This document shows, piece by piece, positions 1-10,750 of a DNA stretch of 64,000 nt. Below the pieces are notes generated by a model. The model was not told the DNA's origin. It saw only the letters and a list, made by a program, of their open reading frames with translations, and made no database searches. The stretch covers positions 2,294,001 through 2,358,000 of the forward strand of contig OW203770.1 in assembly GCA_934045905.1 (NCBI GenBank), in the 5' to 3' direction. The stretch's first letter is position 1. Every line of letters begins with the position of its first letter. The position numbers and the translations under genes were made by a program. Source of the DNA: Leuctra nigra. Lineage: Eukaryota > Arthropoda > Insecta > Plecoptera > Leuctridae.

Positions 1-44
1 CAATGTTTTACATTTATTTTAATATACGTAATGAGAATGTAGGT

Positions 45-85
45 TTCTGTGGGTCCCGGGTTCGAGCCCCGGTTCGGTCGGATAT
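45..85 (+). repeat. tRNA-like B-box fragment (SINE remnant)
   Basis: A short stretch with a GGTTCGAGCCC-type T-arm/B-box. No matching acceptor stem or A box lies in the window, so it is the 3' part of a tRNA-derived SINE or a tRNA pseudogene cut by the window edge. The following 86-300 shows nothing I can name. Confidence 0.3.
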
Positions 86-304
86 TTTTCACAACACACA
101 TCCCTTCATATCATTTTAATATAAATTACTAAAACTTGATGATAAGTCAACAGATCAATTTGCTGTGTATTGATTCACTATTCGTGTTTGTTATGTAGAT
201 ATGTATAAAATTTGAGATTTTTCTTATGTGTCAATTAAATACTTTGACATTTATCGAATTGAATTAACATCATAAGGTCATGGGTAGGTACAAATAAGGC
301 CCAG

Positions 305-360
305 AAATTATCTAGGAAAACGCTCAGTGCAATGCTTTGATGAGCGAGCACAGATACCTG
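305..360 (-). repeat. Fragment of the AGCGAGCG dispersed repeat
   Basis: Contains AGGAAAACGCTCAGTG followed by GATGAGCGAGCAC. The same end occurs at about 53050-53100 and, reversed, near 12110-12140 and 25640-25675, so this is a terminal fragment of that dispersed family. Confidence 0.5.
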
Positions 361-364
361 CAAC

Positions 365-690
365 ATCCTTAGAATTTTTTTTTTATTATTATTTATTTAT
401 TATCAAAAACCACACAAAATACAGTACATTCCGTTTTCCACAAAGCCAAACGGCTTTTCTGTGGATTAATAATAAAAAATAATAAGTGGATACAAAAAAA
501 TACATGTTTATGTATAGACATTTACAGAAGGAGAGAGAATAGAATAACCTAATTACAAAATAAATATTTTAAACAACGTCAGAGTATTCATACAGCCAAG
601 ATTTAATTTCTTGAGGCAACTGATTGAAAATGTAAGGGACAGAGTAATTTAAAGATCGCTTCCATACTTATTTGTACATCGGGGAAGTAT
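365..690 (-). mobile_element. 5'-truncated non-LTR retrotransposon fragment
   Basis: Read on the minus strand, a short open stretch (about 667 down to 580) encodes a reverse-transcriptase C-terminal style motif containing YIFNQLPQEIKSWL and then a stop. It is followed by an AT-rich 3' tail with AATAAA-like repeats and a poly(A)-like run at about 370. This is the usual anatomy of a truncated Jockey/CR1-type copy. The assignment rests on motif style only. It lies downstream of the coiled-coil gene and could be taken for that gene's 3' UTR. Confidence 0.4.
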
Positions 691-767
691 TAAAGAAACG
701 GGATTCACCATTGATCTAGTGGCCCTGGCCATGATACAATAGTGGGTATGTATACCTAGGTACTTAC

Positions 768-2950
768 ATTATAAGTCTTCGTCTGTTCAGCTTCCCTCTC
801 AGCTTTCTGCTTCTGTGCTTCCATTCCCTGTTCTAAACGTGACTTTTCTGATTCTAGTATGTCTGCCTTCTTCTCAAGTTCATCAATTTGATTTTCCAAT
901 TCCTTGGTGTCTCTCTCAGCTTTCTGCTTATGTTCTTCCATTCCCTGTTCTAAATGTGACTTTTCTGAAACTAGTTCTTCAGCATTCTTCTTCAGTTCAT
1001 CAATTTGATTTTCCAATTTCTTGGTTTCACTCTCAGCTTTCTTCTTCTGTTCTTCCATTCCCTGTTCTAACTGGGACTTTTCTGAAACTAGTTCTTCAGC
1101 ATTCTTCTTCAGTCCATCAATTTGATTTTCCAATTTCTTGGTTTCTCTCTCAGCTTTCTTATTATGTTCTTCTATTCCCTGTTCTAAATGTGACTTTTCT
1201 GAAACTAGTTCTTCAGCATTCTTCTTCAGTCCATCAATTTGATTTTCCAATTTCTTGGTTTCTCTCTCAGCTTTCTGCTTCTGTGCTTCCATTCCCTGTT
1301 CTAAATGTGACTTTTCTGAAACTAGTTCTTCAGCATTCTTCTTCAGTCCATCAATTTGATTTTCCAATTTCTTGGTTTCTCTCTCAGCTTTCTGCTTCTG
1401 TGCTTCCATTCCCTGTTCTAAACGTGACTTTTCTGATTCTAGTATGTCTGCCTTCTTCTCAAGTTCATCAATTTGATTTTCCAATTCCTTGGTGTCTCTC
1501 TCAGCTTTCTGCTTCTGTTCTTCCATTCCCTGTTCTAAATGGGACTTTTCTGAAACTAGTTCTTCAGCATTCTTCTTCAGTCCATCAATTTGATTTTCCA
1601 ATTTCTTGGTTTCTCTCTCAGCTTTCTGCTTCTGTTCTTCCATTCCCTGTTCTAAATGTGACTTTTCTGAAACTAGTTCTTCAGCATTCTTCTTCAGTTC
1701 ATCAATTTGATTTTCCAATTTCTTGGTTTCACTCTCAGCTTTCTTCTTCTGTTCTTCCATTCCCTGTTCTAACTGGGACTTTTCTGAAACTAGTTCTTCA
1801 GCATTCTTCTTCAGTCCATCAATTTGATTTTCCAATTTCTTGGTTTCTCTCTCAGCTTTCTGCTTCTGTGCTTCCATTCCCTGTTCTAAACGTGACTTTT
1901 CTGATTCTAGTATGTCTGCCTTCTTCTCAAGTTCATCAATTTGATTTTCCAATTCCTTGGTGTCTCTCTCAGCTTTCTGCTTCTGTTCTTCCATTCCCTG
2001 TTCTAAATGGGACTTTTCTGAAACTAGTTCTTCAGCATTCTTCTTCAGTCCATCAATTTGATTTTCCAATTTCTTGGTTTCTCTCTCAGCTTTCTGCTTC
2101 TGTTCTTCCATTCCCTGTTCTAAATGTGACTTTTCTGAAACTAGTTCTTCAGCATTCTTCTTCAGTCCATCAATTTGATTTTCCAATTTCTTGGTTTCTC
2201 TCTCAGCTTTCTGCTTCTGTTCTTCCATTCCCTGTTCTAAATGTGACTTTTCTGAAACTAGTTCTTCAGCATTCTTCTTCAGTCCATCAATTTGATTTTC
2301 CAATTTCTTGGTTTCTCTCTCAGCTTTCTGCTTCTGTTCTTCCATTCCCTGTTCTAAATGTGACTTTTCTGAAACTAGTTCTTCAGCATTCTTCTTCAGT
2401 CCATCAATTTGATTTTCCAATTTCTTGGTTTCTCTCTCAGCTTTCTGCTTCTGTTCTTCCATTCCCTGTTCTAAATGTGACTTTTCTGAAACTAGTTCTT
2501 CAGCATTCTTCTTCAGTCCATCAATTTGATTTTCCAATTTCTTGGTTTCTCTCTCAGCTTTCTGCTTCTGTTCTTCCATTCCCTGTTCTAAATGTGACTT
2601 TTCTGAAACTAGTTCTTCAGCATTCTTCTTCAGTCCATCAATTTGATTTTCCAATTTCTTGGTTTCTCTCTCAGCTTTCTGCTTCTGTTCTTCCATTCCC
2701 TGTTCTAAATGTGACTTTTCTGAAACTAGTTCTTCAGCATTCTTCTTCAGTCCATCAATTTGATTTTCCAATTTCTTGGTTTCTCTCTCAGCTTTCTGCT
2801 TCTGTTCTTCCATTCCCTGTTCTAAATGTGACTTTTCTGAAACTAGTTCTTCAGCATTCTTCTTCAGTCCATCAATTTGATTTTCCAATTCCTTGGTTTC
2901 TCTCTCAGCTTTCTTCTTCTGTTCTGCCATTTCCTGTTCTAATTGTGACT
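768..2950 (-). repeat. 117-bp coding tandem repeat (39-residue coiled coil)
   Basis: About 19 copies of a 117-bp unit, several identical or nearly so (about 2070-2860). A variant unit reading ELEKKADILESEKSRLEQ recurs near 850, 1435 and 1905, at 5-unit and 4-unit spacing, so blocks of units were duplicated together. 39 residues equals four heptads plus one hendecad, which keeps a continuous coiled coil in register. Confidence 0.9.
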
Positions 2951-3515
2951 TTTCTGAAGCCAGTTGTTCTGCATTCTTCTTCAGTTCATATATTTTCTTT
3001 TCCAATTGCAACTTTTCTTTGTCCCAATTATTTGTGATATTTGTCTGGTCTTTCAATTTCTTCTTAAGCTCACGTATTTGTTGATTCCTCTCTGATTCAG
3101 CCACAGGTATCAACTTGTCTTTCGTGTCTTTATACAGTTCTTGGGGGTCTAAATCAGAACCATGCGGCTCGTCATTTCCTTCCTTGGGTCCTGGGTTCAA
3201 CTCCTTGGGACCTGGGTCCAACTCCTTGGGTCCCGGGAACTCCTTAGGTCCCGGGTTCAACTCCTTGGGACCTGGGTCCAACTCCTTGGGTCCTGGGAAC
3301 TCCTTGGGTCCCGGGTTCAACTCCTGGGGTCCCGGGTTTAACTCCTTGGGTCCTGGGTTCAACTCCACGCCTGCTATGAGCAACAGTGCTGCCAGGAGAA
3401 GCAGCGGCAACACTCGTGAACCTGCTTCCACTTCCCCCCGCCTTCTTGTACCCGATCCGCCACTGCTGCACCACCTGCCTATCACCGCACGCCACTGCTG
3501 CACACTCACACCCAT
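768..3515 (-). CDS. Coiled-coil repeat protein with hydrophobic leader and 2A-like (StopGo) motif; partial gene
   Basis: Not a family I can name. From the first ATG (3515) the exon encodes about 916 residues. Residues 1-35 are basic/polar. Residues 36-49 are Leu/Ala-rich and hydrophobic, running directly into GVELNPGP (49-56), close to the 2A consensus D-x-E-x-N-P-G-P with Gly for Asp. Residues 57-115 repeat the core (KELNPGP, KELDPGP, KEFPGP). From about 130 to the end there is near-uninterrupted charged coiled coil with about 19 repeats of 39 residues (ENQIDGLKKNAEELVSEKS is typical). A hydrophobic signal sequence ending in 2A is a known dual-targeting arrangement in some echinoderm proteins: skipping releases the leader, and failure to skip leaves a signal peptide. 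That role here is inference. The frame runs 12 bases past 768 to a stop, but TATAAT|GTAAGT is a strong donor (phase 0), so the gene probably continues off the left edge. The upstream frame is open to 3530 without an ATG. Confidence 0.75.
3180..3368 (-). repeat. Short tandem repeat of 2A cores (ELNPGP)
   Basis: 18-21 bp units encoding KELNPGP and its variants directly after the first GVELNPGP. Five units keep NPGP, two read DPGP and two are shortened to FPGP. Only the first has the preceding hydrophobic run and the Val-Glu pair. Part of the coiled-coil gene above. Confidence 0.85.
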
Positions 3516-3530
3516 GATTACGTCACACAC

Positions 3531-3950
3531 TGTAACTTTACTTCAACTGCACGCAGCACACTCTGTTGACAATTCTATGAAAGTAAGGTTGAATGTTCCT
3601 AACCTAACAAACACTGCTCACGCGCACTAATGTTACAACGTAAAGAACTGCACTGCTTCAGACACCGTGAACTCAGCTGCGGTGAAGTGTGATGATAACT
3701 GAAAGATTCGCATGTTTGTTTAACTTATCAGTATTAGCCGACCAACATTTATAACAGTTTTATCAAGAGGCAGCCGAGGCAGATGATAACTAGAAGCACG
3801 TGACAAATGTAATGATCCTTGCCAGACGCAAATGTTTGAGATGTGTCAGATGTGAAAGGACATTAGGTATATCAAAGGCCCATTTGTCGAAATGGTTTGG
3901 CTGTAATGTTGTTTGACTTCCATTTTTACTTTGGTCTTCACAAATATTAT
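3531..3950. other. Upstream region of the coiled-coil gene; no gene seen
   Basis: About 420 bases between the start of the coiled-coil gene (minus) and the left terminus of the 14.2-kb inverted-repeat element. It should hold the promoter or 5' UTR of the minus-strand gene, but I see no convincing TATA box, initiator or upstream exon. Confidence 0.4.
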
Positions 3951-3989
3951 ACCCTGCTTGAAAAAAACATGACATTTCTGATAAAATCT

Positions 3990-6185
3990 GGAGTATTTAC
4001 CAGACATCTCCAGTGAATTTCAGACAATCTCAGAATCCAGACACACTTTCACCAGACTCTTCCAGAGTTTACCAGAGTTTACCAGAGAAGCCCGAGACGC
4101 CAGAATTATTCAGGCATAATCAGTATAAACCAGACAAATTAGTCAGACTAACTCAGAGTTTTCCAGACAACCAGAATTAATCAGGCATAGCCAGACTTTA
4201 CCAGACAAAAGAAGTCAGACTGACTCAGAGTTTTCCAGAAAGGTCAGGAAATCCTTTACATAAGAATATATCAGACTATACCAGACAAAATGAATCCAGA
4301 GTTATCAAGATAGATCCAGACAAATCAAGAAATAGTAAATAACCAGAAAATATCAGACAAACCTGTAACAAATCTTGCCAGAACTTACAAGACAAAACCA
4401 GAATGAATCAGACAATTACTTTCACCAGAAAATACCAGAAGATCAGACATAGTTTTAACCAGACTAAACCAGACAATTCCAGAATGCCACCAGATCAATT
4501 TAATCACCAGAAAATCTCAGAATCCTCCAGACAATTATACAGACAAAACCAGACGATACCAGACCAGCTATCAGAATACACCAGATCCAGAAAATATCAG
4601 AATATACCAGAAGAAATCAGACATAGTTCAAACCAGATTAAACCAGACAATTCCAGAAAAATACCAGATCAATTTATTCACCAGAAAATCTCAGAACCCT
4701 CCAGACAATTATCCAGACAAAATCAGACGATACCAGACCAGCTGTCAGAATACACCAGATCTAGAAAATATCAGAATATACCGGAAGAAATCAGACATAG
4801 TTATAACCAGACCACCCCAGACAATTCCAGAATAACACTAGACCGTAGTTAATTCACCAGAATATCTCAGAACTTACCAGACAATTATCCAGACAAAACC
4901 AGACGATACCAGACCAGCTACCAGAATACACCAGATCCAGAAAATATCAGAATATACCAGAAGAAATCAGACATAGTTCAACCAGACTAAACCAGACAAT
5001 TCCAGAACTACACCAGACATTGTTAATTCACCAGAATATCTCAGAACTTACCAGACAATTATCCAGACAAAACCAGACGATACCAGACCAGCTACCAGAA
5101 TACACCAGATCCAGAAAATATCAGAATATACCAGAAGAAATCAGACATAGTTAATACCAGACTAAACCAGAAAATTCCAGAATGAACCAGACCATAGTTC
5201 ATTCACCAGAATATCTCAGAACTTACCAGACAATTATCCAGACAATCCAGACGATATCAGACCAGCTACCAGAATACACCAGATCCAGAAAATATCAGAA
5301 TATACCAGAAGAAATCAGACATAGTTCAACCAGACTAAACCAGACAATTCCAGATCTACACCAGACATTGTCAATTCACCAGAAAATCTCACAACCCTCC
5401 AGACAATTATCCAGACAAAACCAGACGATGTCAGACCAGCTATCAGAATACACCATATCCAGAAAATATCAGAATATACCAGAAGAAATCAGACATAGAT
5501 CCACCAACCAGACTAAAGACCAGACTTTAGACCAACCAATTAGTCTAAAGACTAATTCCAGAACTACACCAGACATTGTCAATTCACCAGAATATCTCAG
5601 AACTTACCAGACAATTATCCAGACAAAACCAGACGATACCAGACCAGCTACCAGAATACACCAGATCCAGAAAATATCAGAATATGCCAGAAGAAATCAG
5701 ACATAGTTCTAACCAGACTTAACCAGACAATTCCAGAATGACACCAGACCATAGTTCATTCACCAGAATATCTCAGAACTTACCAGACAATTATCCAGAC
5801 AAAACCAGACGATAACAGACCAGCTACCAGAATACACCAGATCCAGAATATATCAGAATATACCAGAAGAAATCAGACATAGATCCAACCAGACTAAACC
5901 AGACCATTCCAGAACTACACCAGACATTGTCAATTCACCAGAACATCTCAGAACTTACCAGACAATTATCCAGACAAAACCAGACGATACCAGACCAGCT
6001 ACCAGAATAAACCAGATCCAGAAAATATCATAATATCCAGAAGAAATCAGACATACTTCTAACCAGACTAAATCAGACAATTCCAGAACTACACCAGACA
6101 TTGTCAATTCACCAGAATATCTCAGAACTTACCAGACAATTATTCAGACAAAACCAGACGATACCAGACCAGCTACCAGAATGAC
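3990..6185 (+). repeat. CCAGA satellite, left arm
   Basis: Nearly every 9-11 bases begins with CCAGA or TCAGA. A higher-order period of about 172-176 bp is visible: the phrase CTCAGAACTTACCAGACAAT recurs near 4867, 5040, 5597, 5772, 5947 and 6121. Open frames here (4403-4852, 5182-5706) are products of the repeat, not genes. Confidence 0.95.
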
Positions 6186-7345
6186 ACATTGTCGAATAAG
6201 TCTGCTATAATCTGGTATGCTCTGGTTCTGATGTATTCTGGTTTCGTCTGGTATAGTCTGGATAATTGTCTGGTAAGTTCTGAGATATTCTGGTTAATTA
6301 ACAATGTCTGGTGTAGTTCTGGTATCGTCTGGCTTGATCTGGATAGACAATGTCTGAAAACGTCTGATATTATCTGGTATTTTCTGGATGTGGTGTATTC
6401 TAGTTTCGTCTGGTTTAGTCTGCTGGACTTAAATGTCTGGTACTTTCTGAGTTAACCTAGTGATCTAACAGATCTGGTGTAATTTTTTTTGGAATTGTCT
6501 GGTTTAGTCTGGTTAGACCTATGTCTGATTTCTTCGAGTAAATTCTGAAAATCGTCTGGATCTGGTGTATTCTGGTAGCTGGTGGTATCGTCTGGTTTTG
6601 TCTGGATAATTGTCCGGTAAATTAAGTTCTGAGATATTCTGGTTAATGAACTATGGTCTGGTGTCATTCTGGAATTGTCTGGTTTAGTCTGGTTGGATCT
6701 ATGTCTGATTTCTTCTATATATTCTGATAGTTTCTTGGTCTGGTGTATTCTGGTAGCTGGTTTTGTCTATTCTGGTTTTGTCTAGATAATTGTCTGGTAA
6801 GTTCTGAGATATTCTGGTGAATGAACTATGGTCTGGTGTCATTCTGGAATTGTCTGGTTAAGTCTGGTTGGATCTATGTCTGATTTTGTCTGGTATATTC
6901 TGACATTTTCTGCGTCTGGTGTATTCTGGTAGCTGGTCTGGTATCGTCTGGTTTGGTCTGGATAATTGTCCGGTAAGTTATGAGATATTCTGGTGAATTG
7001 ACAATGTCTGGTGTAGTTCTGGAATTGTCTGATTTAGTCTGGTTAGAACTCTGTCTGATTTCTTCTGGTATATTCTGATATTTTCTGGATCTGGTGTATT
7101 CTGGTAGCTGGTCTGGTATCGTCTGGTTTTGTCTGGATAATTGTCTTGTAAGTTCTGAGATATTCTGGTGAATGAACTATGGTCTGGTGTCATTCTGGTA
7201 TTGTCTGGCTTGGTCTGGATAGACATTGTCTCAAAGCGTCTGGTATTATCTGGTATGTTCTGGAAATGTTCGTGCGTTCTGAATCCTTCTGGTTATGTCT
7301 GACATCAGGTCTTGACTATTCTGACTTTATCTGCATAACTCTGAT
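6186..7345 (-). repeat. TCTGG satellite, inverted continuation
   Basis: At about 6186 the polarity switches: the same repeat continues as its reverse complement (TCTGGTATAG, GATAATTGTCTGG and similar), still with a higher-order period near 175-185 bp. Arm and counter-arm could fold back over more than 1 kb. Confidence 0.95.
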
Positions 7346-7429
7346 ACAACGGTTTTTTTGAATAATATGATTCATCATTGTTCTCACGCTGAACTGGATC
7401 GAGCTAGTTTTGCATCGACATCAAATTCT

Positions 7430-7445
7430 TAGTCAGTCAGTCCCA
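7430..7445 (+). promoter_or_regulatory. Possible arthropod initiator (TCAGT)
   Basis: Two overlapping TCAGT initiator motifs about 110 bases upstream of the ATG at 7544, followed by a GC-richer patch with GGAGACGG. The position fits transcription of the small gene beginning at 7544. No TATA box is seen. Confidence 0.3.
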
Positions 7446-7543
7446 GCCAGGCGGGTGGAGACGGCAGAGTGAAGTTCGAGCGGTTTTTTAATCAGTATTG
7501 TGATTTATGTAAGAACGCTCGGTTCTATACAGTGTGATAGTGA

Positions 7544-7676
7544 ATGCATTCAAATACATTAATCAATTGTTTATGTATAATTTGGAAAAACATAATTCTT
7601 TTGTTAGTTTTACGCGGATTCTCAGCAGTGAAAAAACACAATTTGGAATACATAGGTACGAGCTATCAGGAAAACG
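7544..7676 (+). CDS. Microexon gene, exon 1: signal-peptide-like start
   Basis: Predicted first exon of a small spliced gene inside the 14.2-kb element. The ATG opens 44 codons with a hydrophobic stretch (IILLLVLRGFSA, residues 17-28) that looks like a secretion signal with cleavage near Ala28. The frame stays open to AAC G|GTAAGA, a good donor in phase 1. The three downstream candidate exons all accept phase 1. Joined with 10305-10367, 15142-15219 and 15735-15862 the product is about 133 residues; skipping the second exon gives about 112. Family not recognised. Confidence 0.45.
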
Positions 7677-7879
7677 GTAAGAGAGCAGTCATTTCAATTA
7701 TACCTACTCCTTTGAAACTCCCCAAATACTGTAAGCATCTTGCATTGAATTTACCTAACACTTTATTGACAAATAGTAGGTAGATACAATATGAGCTGGT
7801 AAAAATGTCACCCTGCCACCTGGGGCGGAGAGTTTCCTACCTCGCACGGTAAAATTGCACATAGATGTTTGACACTTAC

Positions 7880-8270
7880 ATGGATGGGTGACCACAGCGG
7901 GGGAAGGGGGGGAGCACTTGGCCCCCCCCCCCTGGATATCAGGAAATCATACAATTTGTGTGGTGTTTTACATTTACCTAGTTTCATTTTGTAAACAAAA
8001 AATACACAAACTAATAATTTCAACGTGTCGAAAAACCAAAAAATGCCTCAGGGGCCATGTAGTTAACTCCCCCCCCCCCCCCCCCCCCCCGTGTCAAATG
8101 TATACAATATTGAATATTTCCACAAAATACACCTCATATCGTCTCAAAATTGATTTCAAAGTCCGAAAAAACAATGGGGGGGGGGGGATATGTTTTCCTT
8201 GCCTTGCCCCAACCTGGCAGAAATTTTGCGTAAAGGACAGAAACAAAACCTCAGGGTCTCCCTGAAGGTT
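7880..8270. repeat. C/G-homopolymer-rich repeat
   Basis: C and G runs (a C run of about 22 at 8069-8090 and a G run near 8176) inside a dispersed repeat that also contains TTTCAAAGT-CAAAAACCA motifs. Related copies lie at 23745-24600 and 33000-33320. Apparent ORFs on both strands are low complexity. Confidence 0.6.
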
Positions 8271-8429
8271 GTTTTTAAACCTTTTAAAAACCTTTGGGAG
8301 ATTTTTTTTGTGTAGTCTGCTGGTGATAATTAATAATTACAATCAGCTTTGACATTGAAAATGGCATGACATTTTTTTGGGTAGGTAATCAATCGATTCT
8401 TCATTTGTGTTTGTTGATGATTATTAAAC

Positions 8430-8515
8430 CATGAATGATCATAATCATTCATCCGTCGCCATTAGCCTCGCTGCAGAACAGTGCGACGTTAAGCCCCCCC
8501 CCCCCCCCCCTAAAG
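8430..8515 (+). mobile_element. SINE 3' tail fragment
   Basis: GCCATTAGCCTCGCTGCAGA and GACGTTAAGCCC match the 3' part of the tRNA-derived SINE seen complete at 41066-41352, here in the opposite orientation and ending in a C run. Confidence 0.5.
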
Positions 8516-8617
8516 AAAATAATTAAACCATGATTGCTAAATTTTGTATTGAAACTTCTTTTATTTGCTGAATTTCTTAACTAGTTTTATTTTTGCGATT
8601 ATAATCTATTATTAATT

Positions 8618-8720
8618 ATACCGGGTGGCACAAAAGACATTTCCCTGTTTGAGGTCACTCCGACAGAACTATCAAAGATGAAGTGCTGAAACTTACACAC
8701 ATTATAGAATAAGGGAAACA
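8618..8720 (+). repeat. Dispersed repeat with TATACCGGGTGGC end
   Basis: Begins TATACCGGGTGGCACAAAA; a related end occurs at about 18180. The rest of 8720-9447 shows no gene. Confidence 0.45.
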
Positions 8721-9447
8721 ATGAAAAAAAAGTGCTGCAGTTGGTTTTCCATTTTAATTCGAATGCCTCTGCATAAATAGACTGCTGTCATTTTAACAAA
8801 GATAATTATTTCAAATTGGTATTTTACCAACTACAAGCTCATCGAAGCGTATTGAATAAGTTTAGTTTCAGCAGTTTGGAAAATGTTTACAGAACTTGAG
8901 CGTTCTCGAGCGTCGTAACGCTCTTGAGAAGAAAGTTGCAAATTTTGTCGTGTTCATTAATACAAATCCAAAACACCTATAGCCTAAGCCCATAGCCTAC
9001 GAACCATATAGCCAAAATTACACGTTTAGTGCACGGCAAAATTTTCTGTCATATCATTTCGATTAAATCATTGCTTGAAAGAAATGTGTACATGAAAAAA
9101 ACCCGAATATGATGAAAATATTATGGTCTGTCAAAGAATTTGATCACTTTTGTGTTAATGTTGTAAAGCATACGTTTTAAATGTAGGTACACTCGGCAAA
9201 ACAAAAAAAGTTATCACATAACTTGATCCTTTGAAATAGGGTTGTCAAAACCGGTAAAATAATCGATAAAATGTATGCATTGTTTTCTTATTGCGTTAAT
9301 ATGAGGTCAAGCTCAACTAATATTCAATGCATTCTAAATAGATTCTGAAAATCTTGGTGAAACCCAAAATTAAGTGCTGCAATTCTGATAGATCTTGACT
9401 TGACCTAAACTTTAATTTTCAAAAGAGAACCCACCCACATTTGCTGT

Positions 9448-9494
9448 GTACCTATACTATACACTACACACTGTGTAGTGTATAGTATAGGTAC
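9448..9494. repeat. Perfect 23-bp palindrome (cruciform-capable)
   Basis: Two exact 23-base complementary arms beginning GTACCTATACTATACACT around a single central C. A second, related palindrome flanks the next feature. Confidence 0.9.
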
Positions 9495-9524
9495 ATACTC
9501 TATAAATATACACTACACACTGTC

Positions 9525-9822
9525 TTCTTCTTCTTCTACCCGCAAAGATTGGGCTAAAAGCCCGTTCCGTCCTCAAGGTGCAGCCCATCTTTTCCTTGGC
9601 CGGCCAATGTCGCGCCTGCCCTTCGGATCATAGTGAAGGGCCCATTTTGGGAATTCTCTTATTCGACATCCTTTCTACATGGTCGGCCCATCTTCTCCTG
9701 TACTGTGATATATTCTTATTGATTTCCTTCATTCCCAATTCGGCCCTTATATCCTCATTCCTGATCTTATCTAACAAACAACACCCTTTTACCGATCTCA
9801 AAAAGCGCATCTCAGAACACAC
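9525..9822 (-). pseudogene. RTE-like reverse transcriptase C-terminal fragment
   Basis: The minus strand encodes about 64 residues (EMRFLRSVKG, then a DKIRNEDIRAELGM motif and RRRWADHVERM). The same order occurs at the C-terminus of the intact LINE ORF2 in this window (FLRSIQG..DKIRSEKIRG..RLRWFGHMKRM). It is truncated upstream. Arms of about 22 bp beginning CTCTATAAATATACACTA (left, about 9498) and their complement (right, about 9823-9845) flank it, so it sits in the middle of a palindrome. Confidence 0.7.
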
Positions 9823-10304
9823 TGTGTAGTGTATATTTATAGAGTGTTTTCTTTGCTAATTAACAAAACGGGGAAAAAACGCAAAACGGAAAAAATCCAC
9901 ATTTTTGTGGGTTGGTTCCTTTTCACTATTAAAATTTATACATTCACAACATTTTTTTTTTATTTATTTATTTTATTTCATAAGCCTTTTTTCCACGTTA
10001 CAATAAAAATTATACAAAATTTACGAATGTATAAAAGTTGTCAAGTAAAGCATAAACATATAAGTCAGCTGAACGTAACCAATTAAAAAGCGTACGTACT
10101 TACATATAATAAACAATAATTTCACATTGATCAAAAAGGAACCAAGCTACATTTAATAAATTTTTGAAGTAACCACAGTGTGATTTAATTATTAGTAATT
10201 ACAAAAAATATATAAAAATTCTGCCGATCAAACAACAGAAAAATCACTGTAGTCCATACATTTTAAAAACTATTATGTAAAACGCGTTTTCCTTAATATC
10301 TCAG

Positions 10305-10367
10305 TTCATGATACCTGGGGTATGGTTCCTTCTAGTTCATTTTTGCATTTAATTTGTTTAAAATATG
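10305..10367 (+). CDS. Microexon gene, candidate exon 2
   Basis: 63 bases between ATATCTCAG and TATG|GTAAGAAG, phase 1 in and phase 1 out, open throughout (contains GMVPSSSFLHLICLKY). It fits between exon 1 and exon 3 of the small gene without a stop. It may be a cassette exon, since its omission also keeps the frame. Confidence 0.35.
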
Positions 10368-10526
10368 GTAAGAAGGAACGTCACAAATTTAATATTTTAC
10401 TTGATGAATACCAGAAAGTGAAAGTATCTACAGTCAGTTACTCAAAAAAGTATCTAGATAATGATTTGATAGAAAATTTTACTGTGTTTTACCGTGCATG
10501 TGCGTTAAATTGTAATTATTGAGTAA

Positions 10527-10750
10527 GTACACCCAACAAATCATAAAACGGTATTTGAAAGAAACGGATTCGCTGCTGATCAGGTTCCTTGAAAATCAAT
10601 CCTTGTTGTTATCAATGAAATCAGAGCATATTATCCACCTACTAGGTAGATGACGAGTTAGCAGAGACTTCAACATTGATGCCATCACATTTTTATCAGC
10701 TAATCCATTTCTTTCAAATACCGTCTTAACATTTGCTGAGTGTACGGTAA
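10527..10750. mobile_element. Hairpin MITE, GTACAC family
   Basis: Inverted ends (GTACACCCAACAAAT and its diverged complement ATTTGCTGAGTGTAC) around a body containing TCAATCCTTGTTGTTATCAA. Related copies occur at 33412-33628, 54048-54168 and 61858-62050. Confidence 0.6.

Noticed and set aside
815..3037. 740-codon plus-strand open frame rich in SVLPFPVLNVTFLK repeats
   Set aside because: Exact antisense of the coiled-coil repeat; open only because a 117-bp in-frame repeat has no stop in that frame.
3990..7345. Regular short repeats resembling a CRISPR array, and ORFs rich in Gln/Thr
   Set aside because: Units are 10 bp with no distinct repeat/spacer structure in a eukaryotic context; it is satellite DNA.
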